DNA of 63,210 bases from Candidatus Nomurabacteria bacterium (GCA_943354745.1 CALRDB010000003.1:1-63210); one strand, 5' to 3'. Shown: positions 22,747 to 31,520, counted from the first letter of the stretch. Made by a program: numbers and translations. The notes: generated by a model from the letters alone, not told the origin.

Positions 22747-22762
22747 TGTTTCATCTGAAACA
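22747..22762. promoter_or_regulatory. parS-like site 3
   Basis: TGTTTCATCTGAAACA, perfect 7-bp arms TGTTTCA/TGAAACA around TC. Identical to sites 4 and 5; lies in the Nudix-yraN gap. Confidence 0.65.
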
Positions 22763-22777
22763 TATTTTTTGGAGAGT

Positions 22778-23173
22778 ATGAGTCACACACAAAAAGTAGG
22801 TGCTGTCGGTGAGGAGTTGTCTGTAAGGTTCCTTGTGAAAAAAGGGTATGATGTCATTGATAGGAACTATCGGCGACCTTGGGGCGAGTTGGATATCGTC
22901 GCAAAGAAAAAGGGAAAGATACATTTTATTGAGGTTAAGACGTTGTCTTATAAGATTGTTTCATCTGAAACATCTAAAATAAAAGATTTCTTTCGTCCGG
23001 AAGACCATGTGAACGATGAGAAAGTCAAGCGTTTGGGCCGTATAATACAAACTTACCTTGGTGCGAAACATGTTTCATCTGAAACAAAATGGCAATTCGA
23101 CGTCGTGGCTATAGTAATTGATGTCGAGGTAATGAAGGCAAAAATTAAATTTTTGGAAGATGTAACGATGTAG
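22778..23173 (+). CDS. yraN: YraN family (UPF0102) nuclease-fold protein
   Basis: A 131-residue UPF0102 protein with a restriction-endonuclease-like fold. Conserved parts: GAVGEELSVRFLVKKGYDVIDRNYR, GELDIVAKKKGKIHFIEVKT (the E, D, ExK positions of the fold) and the closing FDVVAIVID. ATG 22778 is preferred over the upstream TTG because GGAG precedes it by 3-7 bases and MSHTQKVGAVGEE fits the family start. Two copies of the same parS-like 16-mer lie inside the gene, read as VSSET in both. The molecular role of YraN is not established. Confidence 0.93.
   Translation: MSHTQKVGAVGEELSVRFLVKKGYDVIDRNYRRPWGELDIVAKKKGKIHFIEVKTLSYKIVSSETSKIKDFFRPEDHVNDEKVKRLGRIIQTYLGAKHVSSETKWQFDVVAIVIDVEVMKAKIKFLEDVTM
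22957..22972. promoter_or_regulatory. parS-like site 4 (inside yraN)
   Basis: TGTTTCATCTGAAACA, identical to sites 3 and 5. Confidence 0.65.
23071..23086. promoter_or_regulatory. parS-like site 5 (inside yraN)
   Basis: TGTTTCATCTGAAACA, identical to sites 3 and 4. Confidence 0.65.
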
Positions 23174-23273
23174 ACAGTAAAGGACGCAGTGTGTGTAAGA
23201 TGTCCTTAATTTCCTGTCTTTTAGAATATTTTCTAATCATATGTTAGTATCGTTGGGTCGGGACGGGTAAAGA

Positions 23274-23344
23274 CGGGGCGTAGTGTAACGGTAGCATTCA
23301 TGCTTTGGGAGCATGCGGTCCGAGTTCAAATCTCGGCGCCCCGA
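23274..23344 (+). tRNA. tRNA-Pro (anticodon TGG)
   Basis: Acceptor CGGGGCG/CGCCCCG, anticodon arm CATGC-TTTGGGA-GCATG with anticodon TGG, T-loop TTCAAAT, discriminator A, no encoded CCA. Confidence 0.95.
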
Positions 23345-23512
23345 AATGAAGCGAATCAAGGTAAAGGATCCGGAATTTAAGCTGAAAGGAGGTCGGGGAA
23401 AAGGATTTTTCCCCGCGGAGGAAAATAGCGAGTCTTCGAGTTCTAGAAACCGTGGTTTCTGGGGCGCAACGCAGTGAACAGTGAACAGTGAACATTCTCG
23501 GTGTCCGAAAAT
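23345..23512 (+). repeat. tRNA-Pro trailing element
   Basis: After GAAATGAAGCGAATCAAGG comes TCGGGG (23393-23398, inverted acceptor half), running into a hairpin GGGGAAAAGGATTTTTCCCC (23395-23414), and near the end ATTCTCGG..TCCGAAA (23494-23510), a diverged direct copy of the tRNA end TCTCGGCGCCCCGAAA. Three tandem CAGTGAA units lie at 23472-23491. This is the weakest of the four elements; the inverted T-arm is not clear. Confidence 0.5.
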
Positions 23513-23516
23513 ATTT

Positions 23517-24290
23517 GTGAAAGTCATTGTCAACAAACTTGCTGTTGAGTATGCCGACGAAGGGAATGGACCCGTGATGCTCTTTCTTCATGGGTGGAAC
23601 ACTGATTTACATACATTTGATGCTTTAACTGCAGAGCTATCGAGAGATTTTCGAATAGCCCGTCTTGATCTCCCTGGTTTCGGAGGAAGTGAATTGCCCA
23701 AAGAATCTTGGGGGGTAGGGGAGTACTCTATTTTTGTTAAAGATTTCTGCGAAAAACTGGATATTACCCCCGTTGCGCTTCTTGGGCACTCATTTGGTGG
23801 GAGAATAGCGATCAAAGCGGTTGCGCGTGGTATCTTTACACCAGAAAAACTGATACTTCTTGGTTCTGCGGGTGTCGCAAGGAGGACGGTTGCGCGGGTT
23901 ATTACGACTAGTATCGTTGCTTTCAAGAATTTTGCCCGTTTTATACCGTCTTCCAACTTTTTTTATGCAAAAGGCCGTTTCTTCCTACGTAGGCTTGGGG
24001 GGTTCTACCAGCAACGTGAAAGTGATTATCATGCTGCGGGAGCACTAAAGAGTACCTTTTTGAAGGTGATTGCTGAGGATTTGAGCCCAGAAGCTAAAAA
24101 AATAAGCATCCCGACTCTACTTATTTGGGGAGAAGACGATACGGCGACCCCACTTTCCGAAGGAAAGCGCTTGCGAGAGCTCATTATAGGCTCTACACTT
24201 AAGGTTATTGCAGGGGCATCACATTTTGTACATCAAGAGAAACCATCTCAAGTTTCTACGTTAGTGAGAGAGTTTCTGCGTTGTCTATGA
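23517..24290 (+). CDS. Alpha/beta-fold hydrolase
   Basis: An alpha/beta hydrolase of 257 residues from GTG 23517 (VKVIVNKLAVEYADEG); the 12 codons upstream are trailer sequence of tRNA-Pro. Visible are the oxyanion HGWN near LFLHGWNTDLH, the nucleophile elbow LLGHSFGGRIA, the acid LLIWGEDDTATP and the catalytic His in GASHFVHQEKP. Substrate unknown. It overlaps murF by ATGA, so both are probably translated together; that is a link to cell-wall work by position only. Confidence 0.92.
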   Translation: MKVIVNKLAVEYADEGNGPVMLFLHGWNTDLHTFDALTAELSRDFRIARLDLPGFGGSELPKESWGVGEYSIFVKDFCEKLDITPVALLGHSFGGRIAIKAVARGIFTPEKLILLGSAGVARRTVARVITTSIVAFKNFARFIPSSNFFYAKGRFFLRRLGGFYQQRESDYHAAGALKSTFLKVIAEDLSPEAKKISIPTLLIWGEDDTATPLSEGKRLRELIIGSTLKVIAGASHFVHQEKPSQVSTLVREFLRCL

Positions 24291-25729
24291 ACACCATTTT
24301 TTTAAAGAACTTTCTGTCTCGTTACTCACCGAAGTATGTGCGTTCGCTTGTCTATATGATGCAAGCAAGCGAGTATCATGTTCGCGACTTTGTGAGGTGG
24401 TATTTGCGAACACTCAACTTCGCGCAAGTAGAGCAACGGAAAAAATTAGTTGTTACTCCCAAAGCATTTGTTTTCCTTTCGGTGGGGTATCTTGTCCTCG
24501 GTCTACTGTACGTCTTTGTTGTCTGGGCCGTTTTAGTAGGGATTGTATGGTGGAAGTATCTTCTCTCCCTCTTTGTTTTTCTTGGAGCGCCCATTGCTAT
24601 TGTGATCACTATGGTCGGACTTCTTCTTGTGAGCAGATATATTCAAATGCCGGTTGAGTATTTTATCGTTGCGTCCGCTAAGGAGAAACTCCGCATGCAT
24701 CCGGCTCATAAAATCGCGGTTGCGGGCAGTTTCGGGAAAACCAGCATGCGGGAAATACTCAAAACGGTACTTGGGGCAGGGAAGAAGGTTGCGGCTCCTC
24801 CTCGAAGTTACAACACACCTCTCGGTATTAGCGCGTTTGTTAAGAGTCTCAAAGGCGATGAAGAGGTTCTTATTTTTGAAATGGGTGAGTATTATCCTAA
24901 GGATATTAAACGACTATGCGCCTTTGTCCAACCAACTGTCGGCGTGATTACCGGCGTTAATGAGGCACATTTAGAAAAATTCAAGGATATTGAGCGGACG
25001 AAAAAAACTATTTTTGAGCTTGCTGATTATTTAGGCGATAAGCCGATCTACGTAAATGGTGAGAATGAATTGGCTCAAAAAAACGGAAGACCTACTGATT
25101 TGTTGTACAGTCGTTTCGGTGTCGGATCATGGAAGGTTCAAAAACCAAAGTCAGATGTATCAGGAACATCTTTTGTTCTTCAGAACGAGTCCTCTAAGGT
25201 GAGTGTCCGTTCGCAGCTTCTCGGTCTCCATCAAATCGGACCACTTTCGGTGGCGGTGGATATGGCGGCAGATTTTGGGTTGAGTCTTGAAGCTATCGAA
25301 AGGGGCATTTCTGAAACAAAACCATTCGAACATAGGTTAGAACCTAGGACAGACGTCCAAGGTATTACGATTCTTGATGATAGCTATAATGGAAACCCTG
25401 ATGGGGTTCGAGCCGTCATTGAGTTCCTTTCCTCGCTTCGAGGGGGGAGGCGTTGGTATGTTACTCCCGGTTTGGTGGAGATGGGTAAGAAGAAAGAAGA
25501 CGTACATAAAGAAATCGGCGCGCATTTGGCAAAAGCTGGTATTGAAAAGGTGGTGCTTGTTAAAAATTCAGTCACCCCGTTTATTGCTATGGGTCTTCGC
25601 GATGCGAGGTACAGTGGGGAAGTTGTCTGGTTCGATAGAGCTCTCGACGCTTTCGCAGCGCTTCCGAACCTCACGGTGAAAGGTGATATTGTACTCTTGC
25701 AGAATGACTGGCCGGACCAGTACGCGTAG
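24287..25729 (+). CDS. murF: MurF-like UDP-MurNAc-peptide ligase with N-terminal membrane domain
   Basis: Mur ligase of the MurF type (adds D-Ala-D-Ala to the UDP-MurNAc tripeptide), 480 residues from ATG 24287, which overlaps the hydrolase stop. Residues 45-120 contain two to three hydrophobic helices (FVFLSVGYLVLGLLYVFVV; YLLSLFVFLGAPIAIVITMV), a fused form common in CPR. The ligase core has AGSFGKTSMREIL (P-loop), IFEMGEYYPKDIKRL, GVITGVNEAHLEKF and ILDDSYNGNPDGVRAVIEFL (the DSYNANP signature of MurF, with Gly for Ala). Ddl, which makes its D-Ala-D-Ala substrate, lies one gene downstream. Confidence 0.9.
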   Translation: MNTIFLKNFLSRYSPKYVRSLVYMMQASEYHVRDFVRWYLRTLNFAQVEQRKKLVVTPKAFVFLSVGYLVLGLLYVFVVWAVLVGIVWWKYLLSLFVFLGAPIAIVITMVGLLLVSRYIQMPVEYFIVASAKEKLRMHPAHKIAVAGSFGKTSMREILKTVLGAGKKVAAPPRSYNTPLGISAFVKSLKGDEEVLIFEMGEYYPKDIKRLCAFVQPTVGVITGVNEAHLEKFKDIERTKKTIFELADYLGDKPIYVNGENELAQKNGRPTDLLYSRFGVGSWKVQKPKSDVSGTSFVLQNESSKVSVRSQLLGLHQIGPLSVAVDMAADFGLSLEAIERGISETKPFEHRLEPRTDVQGITILDDSYNGNPDGVRAVIEFLSSLRGGRRWYVTPGLVEMGKKKEDVHKEIGAHLAKAGIEKVVLVKNSVTPFIAMGLRDARYSGEVVWFDRALDAFAALPNLTVKGDIVLLQNDWPDQYA

Positions 25730-25877
25730 GACACGGAAGCGACACAGAATAAGAACACGGAAAAAACACAGAACCCCCTGCCTCCTCTAACCCTTTAGAG
25801 GGGGGTACCGAGTCTGCGAGGCGAAGCGGTGACGAGAAGGTGGTATGTCTCTAATAATTCTGTACACTTATATTTGT

Positions 25878-27794
25878 ATGAAGTTACCTCAAGAGATTCC
25901 TAATTCAGCTGCTACTACTCCACCTGTTGAACAGTCAACGGATGAGCCTGAAGTAACTCTCACGCGGCAACACGTTCGAGGGTACTCAAAACTCCATTCT
26001 AAAGAAGAGAGGGATATGGTGGCAGAGGAGGTACGCGGTTTACGCACAGACTATTTTAGCCGTATCAGACAACTTGAAGATTCTCTCGCATTAGTTTCGA
26101 GCCAGCTTGCAGAGAAAAAGGCAAAATATGCTGAGGTCGGTGCTGCAATTCCAGAATTAGAGCGGGAATTGGCAGCACTTGAGGGAAGTTCCCTCAATTC
26201 TTTTTTGTCGCTTCTTAATCTCAACAGAAAAGAGCGGAGTTTAAAGAGGGAGGCGATACTGCAAGAGGGAACATTCAAAGAGCTTGAAATTTCCACTGGC
26301 CGTCTGACCGAAACACTTGAGGCGCTTAAGCGCGAGCGTGATTCACGCACGGAGCTGGAGCAGGCCAAGGACCGAGTTAAAGGGTTCTACGCGGAGCAGA
26401 AAGCGGAGCTGAAAACCGAAGTTCTAAAGCTTTTTGTCGAGCAGGCGAAAATACGGGATATCAACCGAATTTCTCAAGAGCATGACGTCATGTTTGTTCA
26501 CGGCATACATCCGAAATTTGTTCCGAAACAGAATTCACTAATGCATAATCAGGCTGATTGGCAAACGAAACTCAAGGTGACTTTGGCGTTTGCACCTACT
26601 GTCTCTAGCTCCACTCTTTCAGATGGAGATGGTCCTGATGCCATGTGGGCACGGATGGGCGTTATTCTCAATGGAGGGCAGGCGGAGAGTGCTTCGCGAG
26701 ATGACAATGCTACGCAAGCGCGAGGCTTTGAAAAACGTAGTGAAAGTCAAACAAAAATGACAGACTATGAGATTCAAAGCGCTATTTCCGGTCGATATAT
26801 GAGAGGCGCAAAGCGATATAATGAATTTTCTGTCGCAACGCCTAAGATAGCCGGTTTTTACTTTTCCAGGGAAGAAACTAAAAACTCACCACCCGACCTC
26901 GTTCCTCTTTCGGAAATCACCGAGACCTGTACTGCGCTCCGGCTGCCGCTCTACGAGATTGTAAAGGGTCAACCGTATCGTACTCATGTGGATGAAAAAA
27001 CAGGTGAGATAATCCGAGGTGAACCCGTTCAGAAAGAAGATTTGGTGAAAAGTTCGTGGAAGATAAGTGAAATAGAGAGAAGTCAGATTATTGAGGAATT
27101 AGTAGACGCCTCGCCGTTCAAGATTGTTCCACAGGAGGGTGACTATATGGACGCGCGGGCTCAAGGTGTCGAGAAATACTTAAATCTGGAGTTTGAGAAA
27201 TTACCCAAAGAGAAACTGGCTGAGGTTAAATCTACGACGACCTCCGGCATTTATACGTATCGTGTTGATTCATCTGGTAAGGATTTGGAACGAAGTTGTG
27301 TCGTACCGTTTCGGGAAAAAGAGCTGACAAAAGAGGAAAGATGGCAATGGAATGTGTTTGACGACCTTCCGAGAGCACTTAATCGGAGAGCTATGGATAA
27401 GTGGAACCAGACCCACCGTGTCTCTATCACGAGCCGCTGGATCATTGAAACTCTCGAGTATTTTGATGCGGAGACATTCTTGCAGGCGCTTAGTCATGAG
27501 GTTTCGCGCTTTGTAAGTTTGAAAGGGCAATTTGAGATGTTGGCAGGAAGGGAGGTAGGAAAGAAACAACATCTTGGAAATCAACTCGCTTTTTTCTTGC
27601 ATGGTTTTGGGGAAGCCGCTAGGCAATTCGGCGAAGTAAAAATTGCGGAGAAGGCGAGACTAATTGCCGACCGTTTGACAGGAGAGAGCGAATATCAAGA
27701 GGTTTTGAAGAAGCGTACTGGCAGTCGAGGATTTTTCCGACTTACTAAGGAAGACATTAAGTATTTGCAAGAAGGAAGAGTTAATGAGGTGTAA
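25878..27794 (+). CDS. Large coiled-coil protein of unknown function
   Basis: A 638-residue soluble protein from ATG 25878 (MKLPQEIPNS); the 11 codons upstream are not needed. Residues 45-190 are predicted coiled coil (RIRQLEDSLALVSSQLAEKK..., then ELEISTGRLTETLEALKRER). The remaining 450 residues form a mixed domain with IHPKFVPKQNSLMHNQADW, MWARMGVILNGGQ, GRYMRGAKRYNEFSV and IAGFYFSREE. I do not recognise it. Part of it (VMFVHGIHP, Met-rich short motifs) recalls large hypothetical proteins of Parcubacteria-like genomes. It lies between murF and ddl but has no cell-wall motif. No membrane helix is present. Confidence 0.75.
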   Translation: MKLPQEIPNSAATTPPVEQSTDEPEVTLTRQHVRGYSKLHSKEERDMVAEEVRGLRTDYFSRIRQLEDSLALVSSQLAEKKAKYAEVGAAIPELERELAALEGSSLNSFLSLLNLNRKERSLKREAILQEGTFKELEISTGRLTETLEALKRERDSRTELEQAKDRVKGFYAEQKAELKTEVLKLFVEQAKIRDINRISQEHDVMFVHGIHPKFVPKQNSLMHNQADWQTKLKVTLAFAPTVSSSTLSDGDGPDAMWARMGVILNGGQAESASRDDNATQARGFEKRSESQTKMTDYEIQSAISGRYMRGAKRYNEFSVATPKIAGFYFSREETKNSPPDLVPLSEITETCTALRLPLYEIVKGQPYRTHVDEKTGEIIRGEPVQKEDLVKSSWKISEIERSQIIEELVDASPFKIVPQEGDYMDARAQGVEKYLNLEFEKLPKEKLAEVKSTTTSGIYTYRVDSSGKDLERSCVVPFREKELTKEERWQWNVFDDLPRALNRRAMDKWNQTHRVSITSRWIIETLEYFDAETFLQALSHEVSRFVSLKGQFEMLAGREVGKKQHLGNQLAFFLHGFGEAARQFGEVKIAEKARLIADRLTGESEYQEVLKKRTGSRGFFRLTKEDIKYLQEGRVNEV

Positions 27795-27917
27795 ATAAAA
27801 ACCCTAGTGCGCAAAAAAGTGTCAAGTTTTTTGTGGACCTGGTGTAAATATGCCTAGAAATATGTACAATTCATTTGTTCAGGTAACATAGCTAGATACG
27901 TTGAGGGTTGTAAGTTT

Positions 27918-29069
27918 ATGAAAACAATAGCAGTAATTTTTGGGGGAAGAAGTGCGGAGCATGATGTCTCGATCATCACGGCGCATATTCCGATTATAGA
28001 CTCACTGCAGGCCGCAGGGGGTTTTGATATTTGGCCGGTGTATATTACGAAAGTAGGGGATTGGTACGCAGATAAAGCCATGAACAGATTGGCGTTTTTC
28101 AAACAGCCTAATTATGAAGCTGTTTTGAAGAAGCAAAAAAAGGTTCAGCTTTCCTTTGATAAAGGACTCACTCTTGTTTGGCCGGGACTGCGTGAGAAAA
28201 AAGTGAAAATCGATGTCGTCTTTCCCTCTATGCACGGGACATACGGTGAAGATGGTTCACTTATGGGGCTCCTCCGTATGGCGAAGGTGCCGTTTGTTGG
28301 CTGCGATATGGCTTCGTCGGCGGTTGCAATGGATAAAGCGTTTACCAAGCAAGTACTCGTTGCTGAGGGTGTACCTGTGGTTCCGTTTACGTGGTTTACT
28401 AAAGTAAGCTGGGCACAGTCAAAAAAGTATCTCCTCGAAAAGATATCTACACTGAAATACCCTCTCTTTGTAAAACCAGTCCACCTTGGTTCCAGTATCG
28501 GAATCACTAAGGTTAAGAGTTTCGCTCAGCTTGAAAACGCAATTGAGGTTGCGCTTCATTACGATGACAAGATTTTGGTAGAAGAAGGAGTCGAGGATTT
28601 GATTGAAGTAACGCTTCCGATTATCGGGAATTATGAACTAACACTGGCCTCAGTTGAACGACCGCTCAATAAAACAGAATTTTTTGATTTCAAAGATAAA
28701 TACCTTTCTGGAGGGAAGGGGGGTGGTGTGAATAGTGAATATAGCGAGATTCCTGCCAATATTGATGCTGAGCTTCTGAAGCAGGTGCAAGACCTTGGTA
28801 GAAAGACTTACAAAACGCTTGGTTGCTGCGGTATTGCCCGAGTTGATTTTCTTATCAATAGCGCTACCAAGAAGATTTTCGTAAATGAAGTAAATACACT
28901 CCCTGGCAGTTTGTACCAGCATAACTGGAAGAAGTCCGGCCTCTCCGGCGTAAAACTCGTCACCAAGCTCATCTCGCTCGCCGAAGAGCGCTTCGCTGCC
29001 GAGCAGCAACTCACCCACACCTTTTCTTCTGAAATTCTCTCCAAGGTCGGCGGTCCTAAAGTGCAATAA
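27918..29069 (+). CDS. ddl: D-alanine--D-alanine ligase
   Basis: Makes the D-Ala-D-Ala dipeptide for peptidoglycan. 383 residues, ATP-grasp fold. Family marks: IFGGRSAEHDVSIITA at the start, FPSMHGTYGEDGSLMGLL, PFVGCDMASSAVAMDK, VKPVHLGSSIGITKV, and the metal-binding end IARVDFLINSATKKIFVNEVNTLPG. Upstream GAGGG about 10 bases before the ATG is a fair ribosome site. With murF it covers the end of the cytoplasmic peptidoglycan pathway. The 3' end is followed by dispersed repeats rather than another gene. Confidence 0.97.
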   Translation: MKTIAVIFGGRSAEHDVSIITAHIPIIDSLQAAGGFDIWPVYITKVGDWYADKAMNRLAFFKQPNYEAVLKKQKKVQLSFDKGLTLVWPGLREKKVKIDVVFPSMHGTYGEDGSLMGLLRMAKVPFVGCDMASSAVAMDKAFTKQVLVAEGVPVVPFTWFTKVSWAQSKKYLLEKISTLKYPLFVKPVHLGSSIGITKVKSFAQLENAIEVALHYDDKILVEEGVEDLIEVTLPIIGNYELTLASVERPLNKTEFFDFKDKYLSGGKGGGVNSEYSEIPANIDAELLKQVQDLGRKTYKTLGCCGIARVDFLINSATKKIFVNEVNTLPGSLYQHNWKKSGLSGVKLVTKLISLAEERFAAEQQLTHTFSSEILSKVGGPKVQ

Positions 29070-29373
29070 CAAGCTTTTTATTCTCCCTTTTCTAAAGGGA
29101 TCAGACGAAGTCGAGGGATTTCCTCCCCTCCTTTCTAAGGAGGGGATTGAGGGGTGGTAGCATTTCTCTTGCACCATCTTATGGGCTACTCTTTACCCAA
29201 GTAAAGAGCAGCCCCATAAATGCGGCAAATAAAAACCCGACAACCGTTTGATTGGTTGTCGGGGAAGTCGTTGAGTCGTGCCTTTACATGAGGTGCCGAC
29301 TCGTTTAAACCTTACTACCCGTTAAAGGTAGACGGGGCTGTAAACTCTTTAGTGTACGAACACCCTTTACCGA
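29070..29373. other. Intergenic region with repeats and a terminator
   Basis: Convergent gap after ddl. It holds ATTCTCCCTTTTCTAAAGGG and CCCCTCC...GGAGGGG repeat words (dispersed family) and one clear minus-strand terminator at 29236-29263. No coding region seen. Confidence 0.6.
29236..29263 (-). terminator. Terminator of the PLP-like/cupin operon
   Basis: CCCGACAACC and GGTTGTCGGG (10-bp arms); read on the minus strand it ends in TTTTTATT. Confidence 0.85.
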
Positions 29374-30072
29374 CTATGCGATATTCCAAATCAGAGCTCC
29401 TTTGGTTGCATGCTCCTTCACGAACCGCCAGATTTTGGAATCGTACCAAGGGGAAGACGGGTAGGGTGGCGGAAACTCTCCTCGGTCTGTCGGTTTCTCC
29501 GGTGCTTGGTACACCGTCCCCATCATGAGAGCATTTGGCATCATTCCCAAGTTCACAGTGTTTATTCGTGCCTCCGGCCACGCCATTGCCAGACATCGTG
29601 AGGTGGTGCCGGACCCTCCCGCCACCCATACTTCTTCAGGTCGAACGGGAAGATTTCGTGCCATTTCCACCAAGTGTTCCACAAACATCTTACACTCGAA
29701 GCCGATTGGCATATAATACGCACTCCGCATTTCTGCATAATGTTCGGCCAACCCAGCTAAGTTCTTTTGGTGAGCCACCCCTTCCATAAAGTAGCAAGTT
29801 ATGTTGTTCAATGACCGTGCTTTCGCATGGATGCAGGTCATCACTTCCGGTCCCGCAAAGAACAAGGTTACTTTTTTGTTGTGGTAGAGGCCGGCCAGCC
29901 CCAATGCGTAACCGGAATGTCCGTATGCATGTCCCGCGTACACAACTTCTTGTTCTGGTATTTGTGGAAACACTTCCGCTACGCACTTTGCCTTGATGCC
30001 TCCGGGAAAGAGGTCACCTCTCACGACGTTGAAACCGTCGTGCTCCTGCAGTATCAGTCTGTGGAATTCCAT
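29374..30072 (-). CDS. PLP-dependent-enzyme-like protein (fold type II), uncertain
   Basis: A 232-residue protein that looks like a shortened fold type II PLP enzyme. FNVVRGDLFPGGIKAKCV matches the region with the Schiff-base lysine of ACC deaminase-like proteins (DL...GGxK); AGHAYGHSGYALGLAGLYHNKKVTLFF is the next Rossmann-like unit; VWVAGGSGTTSRCLAMAWP fits the phosphate-binding Gly loop. The closing PPYPSSPWYDSKIWRF and GALIWNIA recall solo PLP-like proteins carried by phages. Substrate unknown. It follows the cupin gene by 19 bases on the same strand. Confidence 0.6.
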   Translation of the reverse strand: MEFHRLILQEHDGFNVVRGDLFPGGIKAKCVAEVFPQIPEQEVVYAGHAYGHSGYALGLAGLYHNKKVTLFFAGPEVMTCIHAKARSLNNITCYFMEGVAHQKNLAGLAEHYAEMRSAYYMPIGFECKMFVEHLVEMARNLPVRPEEVWVAGGSGTTSRCLAMAWPEARINTVNLGMMPNALMMGTVYQAPEKPTDRGEFPPPYPSSPWYDSKIWRFVKEHATKGALIWNIA

Positions 30073-30091
30073 ATAAGTTTCCTTTCTGGTT

Positions 30092-30490
30092 TTATCTGCC
30101 TACAACGGTTAGGCGTTTTTCGCTGCCCGCCGGTTGATGATCGTTGCCGATGGAGATAAGTACCAGTTCAGTCTCCGCTTTGATTGCGTGCGGCGCATAC
30201 GGTGGTACAAGGTAAGTCATCCCCTCGAACATGGAGTACGGCCTTCCGCAGTACACAAGCACTCCCTTTCCTTTGGTCACCATAAGAATGTGCGCCCCCG
30301 GATGCGTATGCATATCAACGCCCAAGCCTGCTGGAAAGCGGATGACATCCGCGCCGAATTTATCGGAAAGTACCAACGGAAGGGCACTGCCATAGCTGTG
30401 CGCCATCTGAATCGGTTGTACCCCCTCGAATGACACAAGTTGTCCATTGATGAAGTCGCACCATTTGGATTGAATCAGTCCTGTTTGCAT
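30092..30490 (-). CDS. Cupin domain protein
   Basis: A small single-domain cupin, 132 residues. Motif 1 is MHTHPGAHILMVTKGKGVLVY (His residues for metal), motif 2 is YLVPPYAPHAIKA. ATG 30490 is chosen; TTG three codons upstream also fits and lies nearer to AGGAAA. Cupins of this size often bind a metal and a small acid or sugar. Together with the PLP-like gene it forms a two-gene operon divergent from TrmB copy 2, so the TrmB protein may sense a product of these enzymes. Confidence 0.85.
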   Translation of the reverse strand: MQTGLIQSKWCDFINGQLVSFEGVQPIQMAHSYGSALPLVLSDKFGADVIRFPAGLGVDMHTHPGAHILMVTKGKGVLVYCGRPYSMFEGMTYLVPPYAPHAIKAETELVLISIGNDHQPAGSEKRLTVVGR

Positions 30491-30606
30491 AGTTTTCAAT
30501 TTTCCTTTCTGCCCAAAACGATACCGTTTAGAGTGCGAGTGGCAAACAGGACTCGCGAGTGGTACTTACCACCTTTACAAATCCACGGCCATATGTATAA
30601 TTATCC

Positions 30607-30671
30607 TGTCATTCCACTGAAAAGTGGAATCCAGAGAAAGTAAGACTGGATTCCCGCCTATGCGGGAATGA
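30607..30671. repeat. Palindromic repeat copy before TrmB copy 2
   Basis: TGTCATTCCACTGAAAAGTG, variable middle, ATTCCCGCCTATGCGGGAAT. The left hairpin has compensatory changes (CACT/AGTG instead of CCCT/AGGG), which suggests the pairing is maintained. It ends 10 bases before the gene. Confidence 0.85.
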
Positions 30672-30680
30672 TAGAAAAAC

Positions 30681-31445
30681 ATGGACCACCAGGAACTACT
30701 CCAATCACTCGGACTATCCAAGAACGAGGCCAAGATATATGAAACCCTGCTTAGGCAGGGCGAGGTGGGCGTTGGTGTTATCTCGGAGAAATCCGGCGTG
30801 CATCGACGGAATGTGTACGATTCGCTGAACCGTCTTATGGAAAAGGGTCTTGTATTCGAGGTTGTTGAGTCGGTTGAGAACAAGTATCAGGCGTGTGAGC
30901 CGAAGAAGCTCACCGAGATAGTGATCGAGAAATTGGAGGCGGTAGACAAAGCATTGCCCGAACTTGAGAAACTCCACTTCAGTACTCCATCCACGTATCG
31001 CGTGCACACCTATCGCGGCAAAGAGGGGTGGAAACAGTACATGCGTGACATCATCAAGACCGGTGAGCCGTTCTACTCTATCGCCGCGCAGGGCGCGTGG
31101 CTGGATGAGCGAGTGAAATCATTTATTCCGGCTTTCCTCCAACAGCTCAAGGCAAAAAAGATACCGATGCACCATTTGTTTGATTATGAGGTGAAAGAAA
31201 ACAATCATCCGATTATCAAAGAGGTGGGTAAGGACTACAAATTTCTTCCGAAAAAGTACGCCACCACTTCAGGTATTGATATTTTCGGCGACCACGTGAA
31301 CATCATGCATCACCAGACCTTGGGCAAGGTCGGTACCGACGACGAAATTACCTTTACAGTTATTGTGAACAAAAATCTTGCCGATTCATTTCGAACTTGG
31401 TTTCAGTACATGTGGGACATGTGTCCGAAAACGAACGCGGACTGA
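30681..31445 (+). CDS. TrmB-family transcriptional regulator (copy 2)
   Basis: A 254-residue TrmB-type regulator. Winged helix: LLQSLGLSKNEAKIYETLLRQG, then ISEKSGVHRRNVYDSLNRLMEKGLV (residues 4-60). A helical linker (KLEAVDKALPELEKL) leads to the effector domain with THYRVHTYRGKEGWKQYMRD-like start (YRVHTYRGKEGW), MHHLFDYEVKE, a GIDIFGDHVNIM strand and SFRTWFQYMWD at the end. It is divergent from the cupin/PLP-like operon. A palindromic repeat sits directly before the start, so it would be part of the 5' leader or promoter. Confidence 0.9.
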   Translation: MDHQELLQSLGLSKNEAKIYETLLRQGEVGVGVISEKSGVHRRNVYDSLNRLMEKGLVFEVVESVENKYQACEPKKLTEIVIEKLEAVDKALPELEKLHFSTPSTYRVHTYRGKEGWKQYMRDIIKTGEPFYSIAAQGAWLDERVKSFIPAFLQQLKAKKIPMHHLFDYEVKENNHPIIKEVGKDYKFLPKKYATTSGIDIFGDHVNIMHHQTLGKVGTDDEITFTVIVNKNLADSFRTWFQYMWDMCPKTNAD

Positions 31446-31483
31446 ACGCAGACTTTTGCAGACTTCACGCAGGCAAAGGACGA

Positions 31484-31512
31484 TTGACAGGGGTGTATTC
31501 AGCGTATACACT
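31484..31512 (+). promoter_or_regulatory. Promoter and overlapping operator of the toxin-antitoxin operon
   Basis: TTGACA at 31484-31489 with TACACT at 31507-31512 (17 bp) or TATACA two bases earlier. The start point would be at about the ATG (31521), so the mRNA is leaderless. GTGTAT-7-ATACAC (31493-31511) and ATACA-ctc-TGTAT overlap the -10 box, as expected for autoregulation. Confidence 0.65.
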
Positions 31513-31520
31513 CTGTATAT

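Noticed and set aside
25730..25775. Tandem ACACGGAA/ACACAGAA words as a binding-site array
   Set aside because: Similar words recur in a repeat-like inverted arrangement at 54050-54143 and have irregular spacing; treated as low-complexity repeat rather than operator.
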